From: an uncultured Cytophagales bacterium
Lineage (GTDB): Bacteria; Bacteroidota; Bacteroidia; Cytophagales; Thermonemataceae
NCBI GenBank assembly: GCA_937911505.1
Contig: CALEMF010000076.1
Span: forward strand, 1 to 64,000
DNA: 64,000 nt
Reading direction: 5' to 3'
The notes beneath the pieces were generated by a model, which saw only the letters and a program-made list of their open reading frames with translations, was not told the DNA's origin and searched no databases. This document shows, in pieces, positions 25,770 to 35,697 of the stretch. Both the position numbers and the translations under genes were made by a program. The stretch's first letter is position 1. The number at the start of each line of letters is the position of its first letter.

Positions 25770-28640
25770 TTATTGTTTACTCACACGATGCGTAATCACC
25801 GTACCATCAGGCTTGGTGAGTAAAACATTGTAAAGGCCTTGCTTCCAAGCTGACCCGTCAATTTCTAGACGGTGATTTCCTTTGCTTTGCTGCGTCTCAA
25901 CAGTAGGCGTGTCGATTAGATGCCCTGTCATATCATATACTTGTATGGACACGGCACCTGCTTTCTCTAGCGTATACTCAAAGCTAAAAGTAGCTTCAAA
26001 GGGATTAGGGAAAGCATAGCCGTCTCCTCTTTCGGCGATGTCTTCTGTAACAGCCACTTTACTTAGTCCTTCAGTACTCACCCTTGCATTATTGGGTATG
26101 GGATCAAACGCAAGCTGTGTACGCGTAGTAAAATAGTCATCTGCACGAGAGAAAGTAGCCACTCCTTTAATCTGCTCTAAAGGTAGCCCTTTCCAAACAC
26201 CCAATTGTATGTCAGTAGCGGCTGCACTCGGCCCATTCGGTAACGTAACATCAGGATTGTAAGAATATATATACAAACCAGAGGCATCAAAAGGAAACGA
26301 GCGGACGCCTACTCCATAAGCATCATCTAGCTCACTGTCATGTTGTATTGTTCCGTTTTCGCAAGACTCATCTGGTTTTGGGCATTTTTCTATATAGGTA
26401 GGTTGAAAGGGATCAGCGATAGAACTGAGATACCATGAGGTCGCTGAACTATGGAGTAGTTGTGCGCCAGTAGGATACCCCCCTTCCCACAGAGGATGCA
26501 AGCGGACATAAGTAGTACTGACAATCAACTCATTGTAGAAAGAAACATCAGCGTTGTTCGTTACGAACCCGTAGGAATAAAGATTTGCATAAGCAAGTGG
26601 AACACCTATTAAGGTTTCTACCGCTCCAATAACCCCATTGACTACTCCTCCTAGAATCTCTACCCACACATAGTCTATTCCCTCTTCCAAGGTAGGGCTT
26701 TCAATGATTCCATCATCAAACATTTGGTTAACCATCATCTGGAAAGCCAAGTCGTACGTAGAGGTCTGATACCACTCTATAATGGGCACGCTCGGATCTG
26801 ACATCGTAAATTCTTGGTGTAAGACTAATCCCTCTACATCCATGGCAGGGTCTAACCAAGCCATTCTATCTACCCTATAGGCGGAGTTCTGATGTAGCCA
26901 CTCTGTTGCTTTAGTGATCACAGTATGTCCGAAGGAGTGCCCCACAAACCTTACTTCTTTGGAAGGATCACCGCCTAAATTATCCCTAATTTCCTTGAAT
27001 CGTTTACCTGCTACTACGCCCATAGGATCGCTGGTAGCTGCTTCAGTAGTGACTTCAACTTTCGGATAGGTTCTAAACCACCTTGGGTTGGGTCTAGCAG
27101 CGTGTACAGAGGCAAAGAAAGGAGAGGCATCTACGTCGTCTGCATTATTGGCAAGTAGATCTGTGCTTAACAAGGCTGGGTCAATCCCTGCACGAGTGGA
27201 AGCGTATTGGGTCCAGAAAAATAGCATGACGTTCCACCCTTCATTATGCCAATTACCAATACCAGTGTTTTTTTGCCGATTACGCACAGGTGCATTGACA
27301 GGATCGTTCGTGTGAGTCATAGTACCTCCAGGGCTCCAGCCATGTGAGAAGAGCATTGTCTTCTTAGAAGGATCATAAAAACCGTCATAAAGACTGGGGT
27401 CTTTTTCATAAAGGCCCTCGTTCCATCGGAGAACATCACCATTAGCATTACGGAAATAAATCCCTGCATCAATTACTTCGACCTTTGTAGCGGCTGAGAA
27501 GATACGCCCGTTACAAAAATACGCCGCTGTAATAGTAACAGGCCCCCATTGATCTAAGTTCGGTTCAGCCATAAAGAAGTAGTTTTCCTCCTCTTCCCCT
27601 TCAAGTTTCTTAATCTCTCTCCGACCATTATCATCTTCATCGTGAAAACGCTGCTCAACATACCAATAAACACACGCATTGTCAATCACGGTACCGTCTG
27701 ACCTTTTGACGGTCATATGTTCTCGAATGTTGAAAGGATCATCCGCGTTCCATACCTCTACGTCGGAGGTTAACGTAATCTCTCTGACGATAGAGCAAAC
27801 GTCCAAGTCGATACATCTGTTATTGACACCTAGAGGGCTCCCATCGTCGTTAACTGGTTCGCCCTCGCTATTGGTACGAACCACCGGTATGGGGCGGTAG
27901 ATAGGAGATCCATCTTCATTTCTACCGGCATCAGGATCGACTGCTTCTACTTCTGGCACACCATCCCCACAATAGCTTCCTTGGTTGTTACCATCATTGT
28001 CCCACAAGTTTAGCTCGTAGCTCGTGCCATCGGATAACACGATGTAGGAAGCGGACGTAATGGGCGCTACAGGATTGGCACAAGCAAAGCTCCCTATTCC
28101 AAAGCGGAATCTTGCTGAATCATCTTGATCACAAGGGTTTTCGTCGCAACACTTACTCGTTTTTTCGAATTCTTTAATCGTAAAAGTAGTTGTATCGTCC
28201 CGCTTGAAGTTATCAGTGAGTGTAATAAATTGACCTCTGGCATCAATCACAAAATCATCCCAGTTTTCCCAACAATACCACACTTGACAAGCAGGTGGAA
28301 TTTTGGCTCTGTAAGGGCCTTGAATTGGAAATTCCATAATGGCACTTCGGATACCACTATGATAGCCTGCTGTGGTGTGGCCAAGATACTCTGTGACAAT
28401 TTTGTATTGACATCCTGCTGGCCTATCAGGAATTTCAGGTGTGCCTGGAGCCACGGCCTGTGTGGGAATCTCGGTGCCATTTTCTAAGACAATTGTTCCT
28501 TGTGCCCAAGCGTTGCCACTGTTTAGAAAACTGAAAATCAGAAAGGCAAAGAGTGGTATAAGCCTACTTCTTGAAAAGCAAGCAAGTGGTAAGTAGGCTA
28601 CTTTAGGTAACCTCGTGCAATGAAGTGATAGGATTTTCAT
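25770..28640 (-). CDS. Secreted alpha/beta-hydrolase-like protein with T9SS tail, paralogue 1
   Basis: A 956-residue protein with a long signal region (hydrophobic LIPLFAFLIFSFLNSGNAWAQ at about 27-47). Residues 75-390 form a cysteine-containing beta-rich region (SKCCDENPCDQDD, RFRFGIGSFACANPV). A hydrolase-like domain follows: TMLFSHGWSPGGT (oxyanion-type HGW at 433-435), then VGHSFGHTVI with probable nucleophile Ser569, and RMAWLDPAMD (candidate acid). The last ~80 residues are a T9SS sorting domain (FPNPFEATFSFEY, VYDMTGHLI, GLYNVLL, HRVSKQ). Lipase or esterase activity toward an external substrate is inferred. It is one of three tandem paralogues, each with its own terminator. Confidence 0.85.
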   Translation of the reverse strand: MKILSLHCTRLPKVAYLPLACFSRSRLIPLFAFLIFSFLNSGNAWAQGTIVLENGTEIPTQAVAPGTPEIPDRPAGCQYKIVTEYLGHTTAGYHSGIRSAIMEFPIQGPYRAKIPPACQVWYCWENWDDFVIDARGQFITLTDNFKRDDTTTFTIKEFEKTSKCCDENPCDQDDSARFRFGIGSFACANPVAPITSASYIVLSDGTSYELNLWDNDGNNQGSYCGDGVPEVEAVDPDAGRNEDGSPIYRPIPVVRTNSEGEPVNDDGSPLGVNNRCIDLDVCSIVREITLTSDVEVWNADDPFNIREHMTVKRSDGTVIDNACVYWYVEQRFHDEDDNGRREIKKLEGEEEENYFFMAEPNLDQWGPVTITAAYFCNGRIFSAATKVEVIDAGIYFRNANGDVLRWNEGLYEKDPSLYDGFYDPSKKTMLFSHGWSPGGTMTHTNDPVNAPVRNRQKNTGIGNWHNEGWNVMLFFWTQYASTRAGIDPALLSTDLLANNADDVDASPFFASVHAARPNPRWFRTYPKVEVTTEAATSDPMGVVAGKRFKEIRDNLGGDPSKEVRFVGHSFGHTVITKATEWLHQNSAYRVDRMAWLDPAMDVEGLVLHQEFTMSDPSVPIIEWYQTSTYDLAFQMMVNQMFDDGIIESPTLEEGIDYVWVEILGGVVNGVIGAVETLIGVPLAYANLYSYGFVTNNADVSFYNELIVSTTYVRLHPLWEGGYPTGAQLLHSSATSWYLSSIADPFQPTYIEKCPKPDESCENGTIQHDSELDDAYGVGVRSFPFDASGLYIYSYNPDVTLPNGPSAAATDIQLGVWKGLPLEQIKGVATFSRADDYFTTRTQLAFDPIPNNARVSTEGLSKVAVTEDIAERGDGYAFPNPFEATFSFEYTLEKAGAVSIQVYDMTGHLIDTPTVETQQSKGNHRLEIDGSAWKQGLYNVLLTKPDGTVITHRVSKQ

Positions 28641-28720
28641 GGGTATTAGGTTTAATTGATAAAAAATATAGTTGTAATGTAAAACTTGTTAGATGAATCA
28701 GATTTTAGGTATCAGCCCTA
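28641..28720 (-). promoter_or_regulatory. Conserved upstream leader of hydrolase paralogue 1
   Basis: The ~80 bases before the start (GTTTAATTGATAAAAAATATAGTTG on the plus strand, then ATGAATCAGATTTTAGGTAT) are nearly identical to 31834-31905 and partly to 35314-35375. Such conservation among otherwise drifting spacers suggests a shared promoter or leader. The minus strand contains TATATTTT, one base off the TAnnTTTG consensus. Confidence 0.5.
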
Positions 28721-28916
28721 ACGATAATACAAGAAGTAAGGTTGTTATATTGGTGTAAAAAAAGGATCATTAAATATAAACTTAATATGAGGGTAACTTT
28801 GAATTTACTTCCGTAAAAAGTGCCTATGAATGCTTTGAATGTACCGTACTGTTAGAAAGCATTTTACAATAAACTTATGTACCTCTTAAATTTTTCTAGC
28901 TGAGTAGCTGACCCTT

Positions 28917-28950
28917 GGAAAGCGCTCAAGTATACACTTAAGCGCTTTTC
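28917..28950. terminator. Terminator after hydrolase paralogue 2
   Basis: GGAAAGCGCTCAAGT-ATAC-ACTTAAGCGCTTTTC: a long stem with one mismatch, 16 bases past the paralogue 2 stop codon. The same stem with small changes follows paralogue 3 at 32131-32164. Confidence 0.75.
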
Positions 28951-28965
28951 TTTAAATAAGTCTAC

Positions 28966-31833
28966 TTATTGCTTACTTACACGATGGCTGACAACAGAGC
29001 CATCAGGCTTGGTGAGTAAGATGGTATAGAGTCCTTGCTTCCAAGCTGACCCATCAATTTCTAAGCGGTGGTTTCCTTTGCTTTGCTGCGTCTCAACGGT
29101 AGGCGTGGCAATCAGATGTCCTGTCATATCATATACTTGTATCAGTACCGCACCCGCTTTTTCTAGCGTATACTCAAAAGTAAATGTAGCTTCAAAGGGA
29201 TTAGGGAAGGCATAACCATCCCACTTTTCGGCGATATTTTCTGTAACAGCCTCTTTACTTAGCGCTTCAGTACTTAGTCTTGCGTTATCGGGTACAGGGT
29301 CGAAAGCAAGGTTTGTACGAGTCGTAAAGTAGTCATCTGCTCTTGAGAAGGTAGCCACCCCTTTAATCTGTTCTAAAGGGAGTCCTTTCCAAACACCTAA
29401 TTGTATATCAGTGGCAGCTGCACTGGGTCCATTCGGTAGCGTAACATCAGGATTATAAGAGTAGATATACAAACCAGAAGCGGCAAAAGGAAGCGAGCGG
29501 AGCAACGGACCGTAAGCATTATCTAACTCGCTATCATATTTGATCGTCCCATTTTCACAAGATTCATTGGGTGCCGGGCACTTTTCTATGTAAGTAGGTT
29601 GAAAAGGATCAGCAATGGAGTTGAGATACCAAGAGGTCGCCGAACTATGGAGAAGTTGCGCCCCAGCAGGGTAGCCACCTTGCCACAACGGATGTAGACG
29701 CACATAAGTAGTTTTGACAATCAGCTCATTGTAAAAGGAAACATCTGTATTGTTCGTTACAAATCCATAAGAATAGAGGTCTACAAAAGAGAGTGGAATA
29801 CCTATTATAGTTTCTACTGCCCCAATAATTCCGTCGATTGCTCCGCCTACAATCTCTACCCATAAATACCCTACTCCTTCTCCTAGCGTAGGACTCTCGA
29901 TGATCCCATCATCATACATTTGGTTAATCATCGCCTGAAAAGCTAAATCATAGGTAGAAGTTTGGTACCATTCTATAACTGGTACAGTTGGATCCACTGC
30001 AGTAAACTCTTCGTGTAAAACTAATCCTTCTATATCCATAGCAGGATCTAGCCAAGCCATTCTATCCACTCTGTAAGCGGAATTTTTATGCAACCACTGA
30101 GTTGCTTTGGTGATGACCGTATGTCCGAAAGAGTGCCCTACAAATCTTATTTCTTTGGCAGGATCGCCCCCCTATTTATCTAAGATTTCTTTGATTTTCT
30201 TGCCTGCTAGTACCCCCATAGGTTCGCTGGTGGCGGCTGCTCTAGTGACCTCAACTTTCGGATACGTCCTGAACCATCTAGGGTTGGGTCTGGCAGCGTG
30301 TACAGAAGCAAAGAAAGGAGAAGCATCTACATCGTCTGCGTTGTTTGCAAGTAATTCAGAATCTATCAGCGCTGGATCGACTCCTGCGCGGGTAGAAGCG
30401 TATTGGGTCCAGAAAAATAGCATGACGTTCCACCCTTCATTGTGCCAATTACCAATACCTGTGTCGGTTTGCCGCTTACGTACGGGCTCATTAATGGGAT
30501 CTTTTGTATGCGTCATCGTACCTCCAGGGCTCCAGCCGTGGGAGAAGAGCATCGTTTTCTTAGAAGGGTCATAAAAGCCCTCGTAGCGGCTAGGATCTCT
30601 TTCGTATATGGCCTTGTTCCACCGAAGAATGTCTCCAATCGCATTACGGAAATAAATTCCTGCATCAATGACCTCAATTTTAATAAGATCGGTATAATAA
30701 CGTCCGTTGCAGTAGTATACCGCTGTAATACTTACGGGTCCCCACTGATCTGCATTGACCTCAGAGCCAAAATAGTAGGCCGTCTCTTCTTCAATGGCTA
30801 CTTGTTTAATCTCTCTCCGACCCTTCCCATCTTTATCGTGAAAGCGGCGCTCTACATACCAATACACACACTCATTATCAATCGGATTACCCTCCGCTCC
30901 TATGATGGTTAACTGCTCTCGAAAATTAAAAGGATCATCAGCATTCCACACCTCTGAGCTAGCATAAAGTGTAAAACCTAATAGAGGACAAACACCGATG
31001 TTTGTGCACCTTCCTGTAGTATCAATAGGACTTCCACTACCAGAAACAGGAACACCGTCTTCATTGGTAGGGATTACAGGTATAGAACGATAGATAGGTG
31101 ATCCATCGTCGTTTCTACCAGCATCTGGATCTACCACTTCTACCTCTGGTACGGCATCTCCACAATAGCTTCCCTGATTGTTTCCGTTATTATCCCATAG
31201 ATTCAGCTCGTAGCTTGTACCATCAGACAAGACAATGTAAGAAGCAGACGTAATAGGTGCTACAGGGTTGGCACAGGCAAAGCTTCCTATTCCAAAGCGA
31301 AAACGTGCTGATTCGTCTTGGTCACAAGGATTTTCGTCACAACATCTACTTGTCTTTTCAAACTCTTTGATTGTAAAGGTAAGCGAATCGTCACGCTTAA
31401 TGTTATCAGTGAGCTTAACGAAGTCACCGTTGGCATCGATTACAAAATAATCCCAATTCTCCCAACAAAAGGCAGATTGACAAGAAGGTGGTATCTTGGC
31501 TCTGTAGGGACCTTGGATAGGAAACTCCATAATAGCCGTTCGAGTTCCTGCAAAATAGCCTGTATTCACATGCCCAAAATACTCTGTGACAATTTTATAC
31601 TGACAACCCGCTGGTTTATTAGGAATTTCAGGTGTTCCAGGCGCCACCGGCTGTGTAGGAATCTCGGTGCCGTTTTCTAAAACGATTGTTCCTTGTGCCC
31701 AAGCGTTGCCACTATTTAGAAAACTGAAGATCAAAAAGGCAAAGAGTGGTATAAGCCTACTTCTCGAGAAGCAAGTAAGTGGTGGATGGGTTACTTTATG
31801 CAACCACGTGCAATAAAATGATAGGATTTTCAT
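28966..31833 (-). pseudogene. Secreted alpha/beta-hydrolase-like protein, paralogue 2, interrupted by an in-frame TAG
   Basis: Reading through a TAG at 30172-30174 gives one continuous 955-codon frame matching paralogue 1 along its full length: same signal region, CCDENPCDQD cysteine segment, TMLFSHGWSPGGT, RFVGHSFGHTV, WLDPAMD and T9SS tail. The stop is codon 554, in KEILDK-stop-GGDPAKE; both paralogues have a leucine there (DNLGGDP), so TTG or TTA to TAG explains it. Translation would end 13 codons before the GHSFGH motif and lose the sorting domain, so no active or T9SS-sorted product is expected. Its last 216 bases are identical to those of paralogue 3. Confidence 0.9.
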
Positions 31834-32130
31834 GGGTATTAGGTTTAATTGATAAAAATATAGTTGTAATGTAAAAGTTGTTAAATGAATCAGATTTTAG
31901 GTATTGGTCTTAACGGTAGCACCAGAACTAGGGTTGCTATATTCATACAAAAAAAGAACAGTTAAATACAAACTTAATGTAAGCGTAACTTTGAGTTTAC
32001 TTTCATAAAAGTATCTCTGACCTTGTGAAACATTGATCAACTGGTATCCTGAATGTAAAACGCTTTTAGAAAGCATTTTACAATAAACTTATGTACCTCT
32101 TCAACTTTTCTAGTTGAATAGCTGACCCTT
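31834..32130. other. Spacer with conserved leader between hydrolase paralogues 2 and 3
   Basis: The first ~70 bases repeat the leader seen before paralogue 1. The last ~90 (CAATAAACTTATGTACCTCTT onward) match the sequence before the paralogue 2 terminator. The spacer was thus copied with the genes. No reading frame. Confidence 0.6.
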
Positions 32131-32164
32131 GGAAAGCGCTCAAGTATATACTTAAGCGCTTTCC
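32131..32164. terminator. Terminator after hydrolase paralogue 3
   Basis: GGAAAGCGCT-C-AAGT-ATAT-ACTT-A-AGCGCTTTCC, a stem of 14 pairs with one mismatch, 18 bases past the stop codon, duplicated from or into the paralogue 2 terminator. Confidence 0.75.
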
Positions 32165-32181
32165 TTTAAATAAGTTTTTAC

Positions 32182-35100
32182 TTATTGCTTACTTACACGA
32201 TGGCTGACAACAGAGCCATCAGGCTTGGTGAGTAAGATGGTATAGAGTCCTTGCTTCCAAGCTGACCCATCAATTTCTAAGCGGTGGTTTCCTTTGCTTT
32301 GCTGCGTCTCAACGGTAGGCGTGGCAATCAGATGTCCTGTCATATCATATACTTGTATCAGTACCGCACCCGCTTTTTCTAGCGTATACTCAAAACTAAA
32401 CGTAGCTTCGAAGGGATTAGGGAAAGCGTAGCCGTCCCATCTGGCTGCTGCATCTTGTTTAGCTATCTCTTTATCCAATGTGCTGCTACCGATTCTTGCA
32501 TTGTTACTTGGTGTTGGTATAGGATCGAAAGAAAGCTGCGTTCGTGTCGTAAAGTAGTCATCTGCCCTCGTGAATGTAGCTACTCCTTTGATCTGCTCCA
32601 GCGGTTGGCCTTTCCAAGTCTCTAGTTGTATGGCTGAAGCCGCTGCGCTCGGTCCGTTTTCTAAGGTGACGTCAGGATTATAGGAATAATTATATAAACC
32701 AGAAGTAGCAAAAGGAAGTGAGCGGAGCAACGGTCCGTAGGCGTTGTCTAGTTCACTGTCATGTCGTATCGTTCCGTTTTCACACGACGTACTGGGTGGC
32801 GGGCATTTTTCTATGTAGATAGGTTGGTTGGGATCAGCGATAGAGTTGAGATACCAAGAAGTGGCTGAGCTATGAAGAAATTGCGCTCCACCAGGGTATC
32901 CTCCTTGCCACAAAGGGTGCAAGCGGATATAGGTGGTATTAACAATCAGCTCATTATAGAAAGAAACATCAGTATTACTTGTCACAAACGCATACGAATT
33001 AAGATCTGCATAGGCAAGCGGAACACCAATTAAGGTCTCTACCGCCCCAATAATCCCATCGATCGTTCCTCCCACAATCTCTATCCAAAAATACCCAACC
33101 CCTTCTCCCAAGGTAGGACTCTCAATAATACGATTGTCGTACATTTGGTTAATCATTACCTGAAAAGCCAAATCATAGGTAGAAGTTTGGTACCATTCTA
33201 TAATAGGGGCGCTCGGATCAGCTACAGTAAATGCTTCGTGTAAAGCCAAGCCCTCTACATCCATGGCAGGATCCAACCAAGCCATTCTATCCACTCTGTA
33301 GGAAGAGTTTTTATGCAACCACTCGGTTGCTTTAGTGATCACAGTATGTCCGAAGGAGTGTCCTACAAATCTTATTTCTTTGGAAGGGTCACCGCCTAAG
33401 TTGTCTAAGATTTCCTTGAACTGCTTGCCAGCTACAACGCCCATAGGGTCATTAGTAGCCGCTTCTCTAGTAACTTCAACCTCTGGATAGGTTCTGAACC
33501 ACCTAGGGTTGGCTCTAGAAGCATGTACCGAGGCAAAGAAAGGCGAGGCATCTACCTCGTCTGCGTTGTTCTCAAGTAAATCAGAATCTATCAAGGCTGG
33601 ATCAACTCCTGCACGGGTAGAGGCGTATTGGGTCCAGAAGAACAGCATTACGTTCCAACCCTGATTGTGCCAGTTATCAATACCAGTATCTGTTTGCCGT
33701 TTACGTACGGGATCATTAACGGGATCCTTTGTATGCGTCATCGTACCTCCAGGGCTCCAGCCGTGGGAGAAGAGCATGGTTTTCTTAGAAGGATCGTAGA
33801 ATCCTTGATAGCGACTAGGATCTCTTTCGTAGACATCTTTGTGCCAACGAAGAATATCACCGTTGGCGTTACGGAAATAAATGCCTGCGTCTATAACCTC
33901 TATGGTCACCATATCAGAATAAAATTGTCCATTGCAATAGTATACTGCCGTAATATCAATAGCGCCCCATTGATCTAAGTTTGGCTCGGCACCAAAATAG
34001 TAAGCTTCCTCTTCTTCCACCGCCACTGCTTTACTTTCTCTTCGACCGTTCCCATCCTTATCGTGTAGGCGTCGCTCTGCATACCAGTATACACAAGCCC
34101 CATCAATGACTCTTCCGTCGAGCCCCTTGAGGGTCATTTGTTCGTAGAAGTTAAAGGGGTCGTCTGCGTTCCACACTTCTACCTCGGAGGTAAGCGTAAC
34201 CCCTAAGATAGGGCAAATATCAATGTTGGTACATTTACCAGAAGGGTCGGAAGGGCTGTCAGGCGTGGGTAATACTGGAATAGGCTGATATATAGGTTCG
34301 CCACCATAAGGGTTGGACCTAGGTACTTCTACCTCTGGCACCTCTGATCCGCGTACACAGTAGCTTCCTTGATTGACTCCGTCACGACTCCACAGGTTTA
34401 GCTCGTAAGTAGAGCCATCAGAAAGTACAACATAGGAAGCAGCCGTAATAGGCTCTACAGGATTAGCGCAAGCAAAACTACCGACGCCAAAACGAAAACG
34501 AACCGATTCATCTCCACCACTACAAGCGGGTAGTACAGGATCACAACTACTGTTGTTAAAAGAGACTATTTGTACTACTTCTGCCTCATCAGTGCTAATG
34601 TAAGCACCTTTTGGAAACTCTCCTCCACAAGCGAAAGTAGGATCAACCTCTATGGTATTTGTTTCATTAACCTTATCAAGGTAATTTCTTATTTGAGCAA
34701 TCAAATCTTCTTTCGTTTTACTACTAACGGTATGTATTCTCGTATTGAGTGGATCCCCACTCACTCTGTCATTTCTAGTGGCTAGTCGTCCAGAAGCGGC
34801 GAGGTATACTTCATGATTGATCGTAGCACTACGATCAGAGCCAAGTCTCCTTTCGTACAGTTCGCTTAGATCCGCACACCGATAATAGTCAATGTCTTGT
34901 TTTTTATCATTAACCTGCTCTGTAAAAGTTACAGTAAGTGTTCCCGCCGTTCGTTCAATATTCAGTGCTTCTACAGAGAAGCTGATAAAGTCTGGCTCGG
35001 GTTGTATTCCTTGCGCTACGTACATTCCTCTATTGCCAGCTTGTACCCCTATGTAAGCCAATCCGTTTTCTCTTTCTCTTGTGAATTTTTTACCTAAGAT

Positions 35101-35313
35101 GGCTACCCAAGGTCCTGGTCCTTGGATATCATCAATCCAGATTTCTTCTGCGTCGTTATTGAGTACATTGACTGGAGCAGCAACTTGCGCCTGAGCAGAT
35201 AGCTGAGCCAAGATAAAAAGTATTGCAGTGCTACTTTTCAAGAAGAAAACACGTAACGAGGATGAACGGATGGCGCTCAACCATCGTACGTAAAAAAATG
35301 ATGTAATTTTCAT
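32182..35313 (-). CDS. Secreted alpha/beta-hydrolase-like protein with T9SS tail, paralogue 3
   Basis: A 1043-residue member of the same family, longer because its N-terminal ~260 residues differ: the signal region (STAILFILAQLSAQAQ) leads into a separate beta segment (IQGPGPWVAILGKKF, SFSVEALNIERTAGTLTVTF). From RFRFGVGSFACANPV on it follows paralogues 1 and 2, with TMLFSHGWSPGGT, RFVGHSFGHTV (nucleophile Ser), RMAWLDPAMDVEG and the T9SS tail (FPNPFEATFSFEY, HRVSKQ). The different N-terminal region over a constant hydrolase and sorting tail suggests domain exchange at the front. It is likely the founder or most divergent member. Substrate unknown. Confidence 0.85.
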   Translation of the reverse strand: MKITSFFYVRWLSAIRSSSLRVFFLKSSTAILFILAQLSAQAQVAAPVNVLNNDAEEIWIDDIQGPGPWVAILGKKFTRERENGLAYIGVQAGNRGMYVAQGIQPEPDFISFSVEALNIERTAGTLTVTFTEQVNDKKQDIDYYRCADLSELYERRLGSDRSATINHEVYLAASGRLATRNDRVSGDPLNTRIHTVSSKTKEDLIAQIRNYLDKVNETNTIEVDPTFACGGEFPKGAYISTDEAEVVQIVSFNNSSCDPVLPACSGGDESVRFRFGVGSFACANPVEPITAASYVVLSDGSTYELNLWSRDGVNQGSYCVRGSEVPEVEVPRSNPYGGEPIYQPIPVLPTPDSPSDPSGKCTNIDICPILGVTLTSEVEVWNADDPFNFYEQMTLKGLDGRVIDGACVYWYAERRLHDKDGNGRRESKAVAVEEEEAYYFGAEPNLDQWGAIDITAVYYCNGQFYSDMVTIEVIDAGIYFRNANGDILRWHKDVYERDPSRYQGFYDPSKKTMLFSHGWSPGGTMTHTKDPVNDPVRKRQTDTGIDNWHNQGWNVMLFFWTQYASTRAGVDPALIDSDLLENNADEVDASPFFASVHASRANPRWFRTYPEVEVTREAATNDPMGVVAGKQFKEILDNLGGDPSKEIRFVGHSFGHTVITKATEWLHKNSSYRVDRMAWLDPAMDVEGLALHEAFTVADPSAPIIEWYQTSTYDLAFQVMINQMYDNRIIESPTLGEGVGYFWIEIVGGTIDGIIGAVETLIGVPLAYADLNSYAFVTSNTDVSFYNELIVNTTYIRLHPLWQGGYPGGAQFLHSSATSWYLNSIADPNQPIYIEKCPPPSTSCENGTIRHDSELDNAYGPLLRSLPFATSGLYNYSYNPDVTLENGPSAAASAIQLETWKGQPLEQIKGVATFTRADDYFTTRTQLSFDPIPTPSNNARIGSSTLDKEIAKQDAAARWDGYAFPNPFEATFSFEYTLEKAGAVLIQVYDMTGHLIATPTVETQQSKGNHRLEIDGSAWKQGLYTILLTKPDGSVVSHRVSKQ

Positions 35314-35645
35314 ATTTATTCTGTTTAATTGATAAAAATATAGTTGTAATATAAAATTTGTTAAAGGACTAGGTATTAACTAGCAAAAACCTTTAATAGC
35401 AGCTTTAGATAGTGATATAGGTAACAATTCAAAACTAACAGTGTAACGAAAGTCGTCATATTTTCGTAAAAAACAAATTATTAAACATAAACTTAACAAA
35501 AAAATAAAATACTATTTTAGGGGAATAAGACAGTAAGGCGATAGTTTGGCTTTTCTACGATAGTTTTCTTTAGGAAGAACCAACAGCCGCCTTTATTTAT
35601 TGGCCAAAGAGGTAAGTATTGTATCCTATTCTTTTAAAAGCCCAT

Positions 35646-35677
35646 AAAAAAAGCCTAAGTGTGGACACTTAGGCTTT
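35646..35677. terminator. Terminator after the acyl-CoA ligase gene
   Basis: AAGCCTAAGTGT-GG-ACACTTAGGCTT with seven A on its left, which becomes a seven-T run on the minus strand 21 bases beyond the ligase stop. A canonical intrinsic terminator. Bases 35376-35645 upstream of it show nothing else. Confidence 0.9.
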
Positions 35678-35697
35678 GGCGGTTAGTTGGGTAACAT

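Noticed and set aside
28125-28487. A 120-codon plus-strand frame opposite hydrolase paralogue 1
   Set aside because: An antisense shadow; the same shadow appears opposite paralogue 2 because the coding strand is conserved there.
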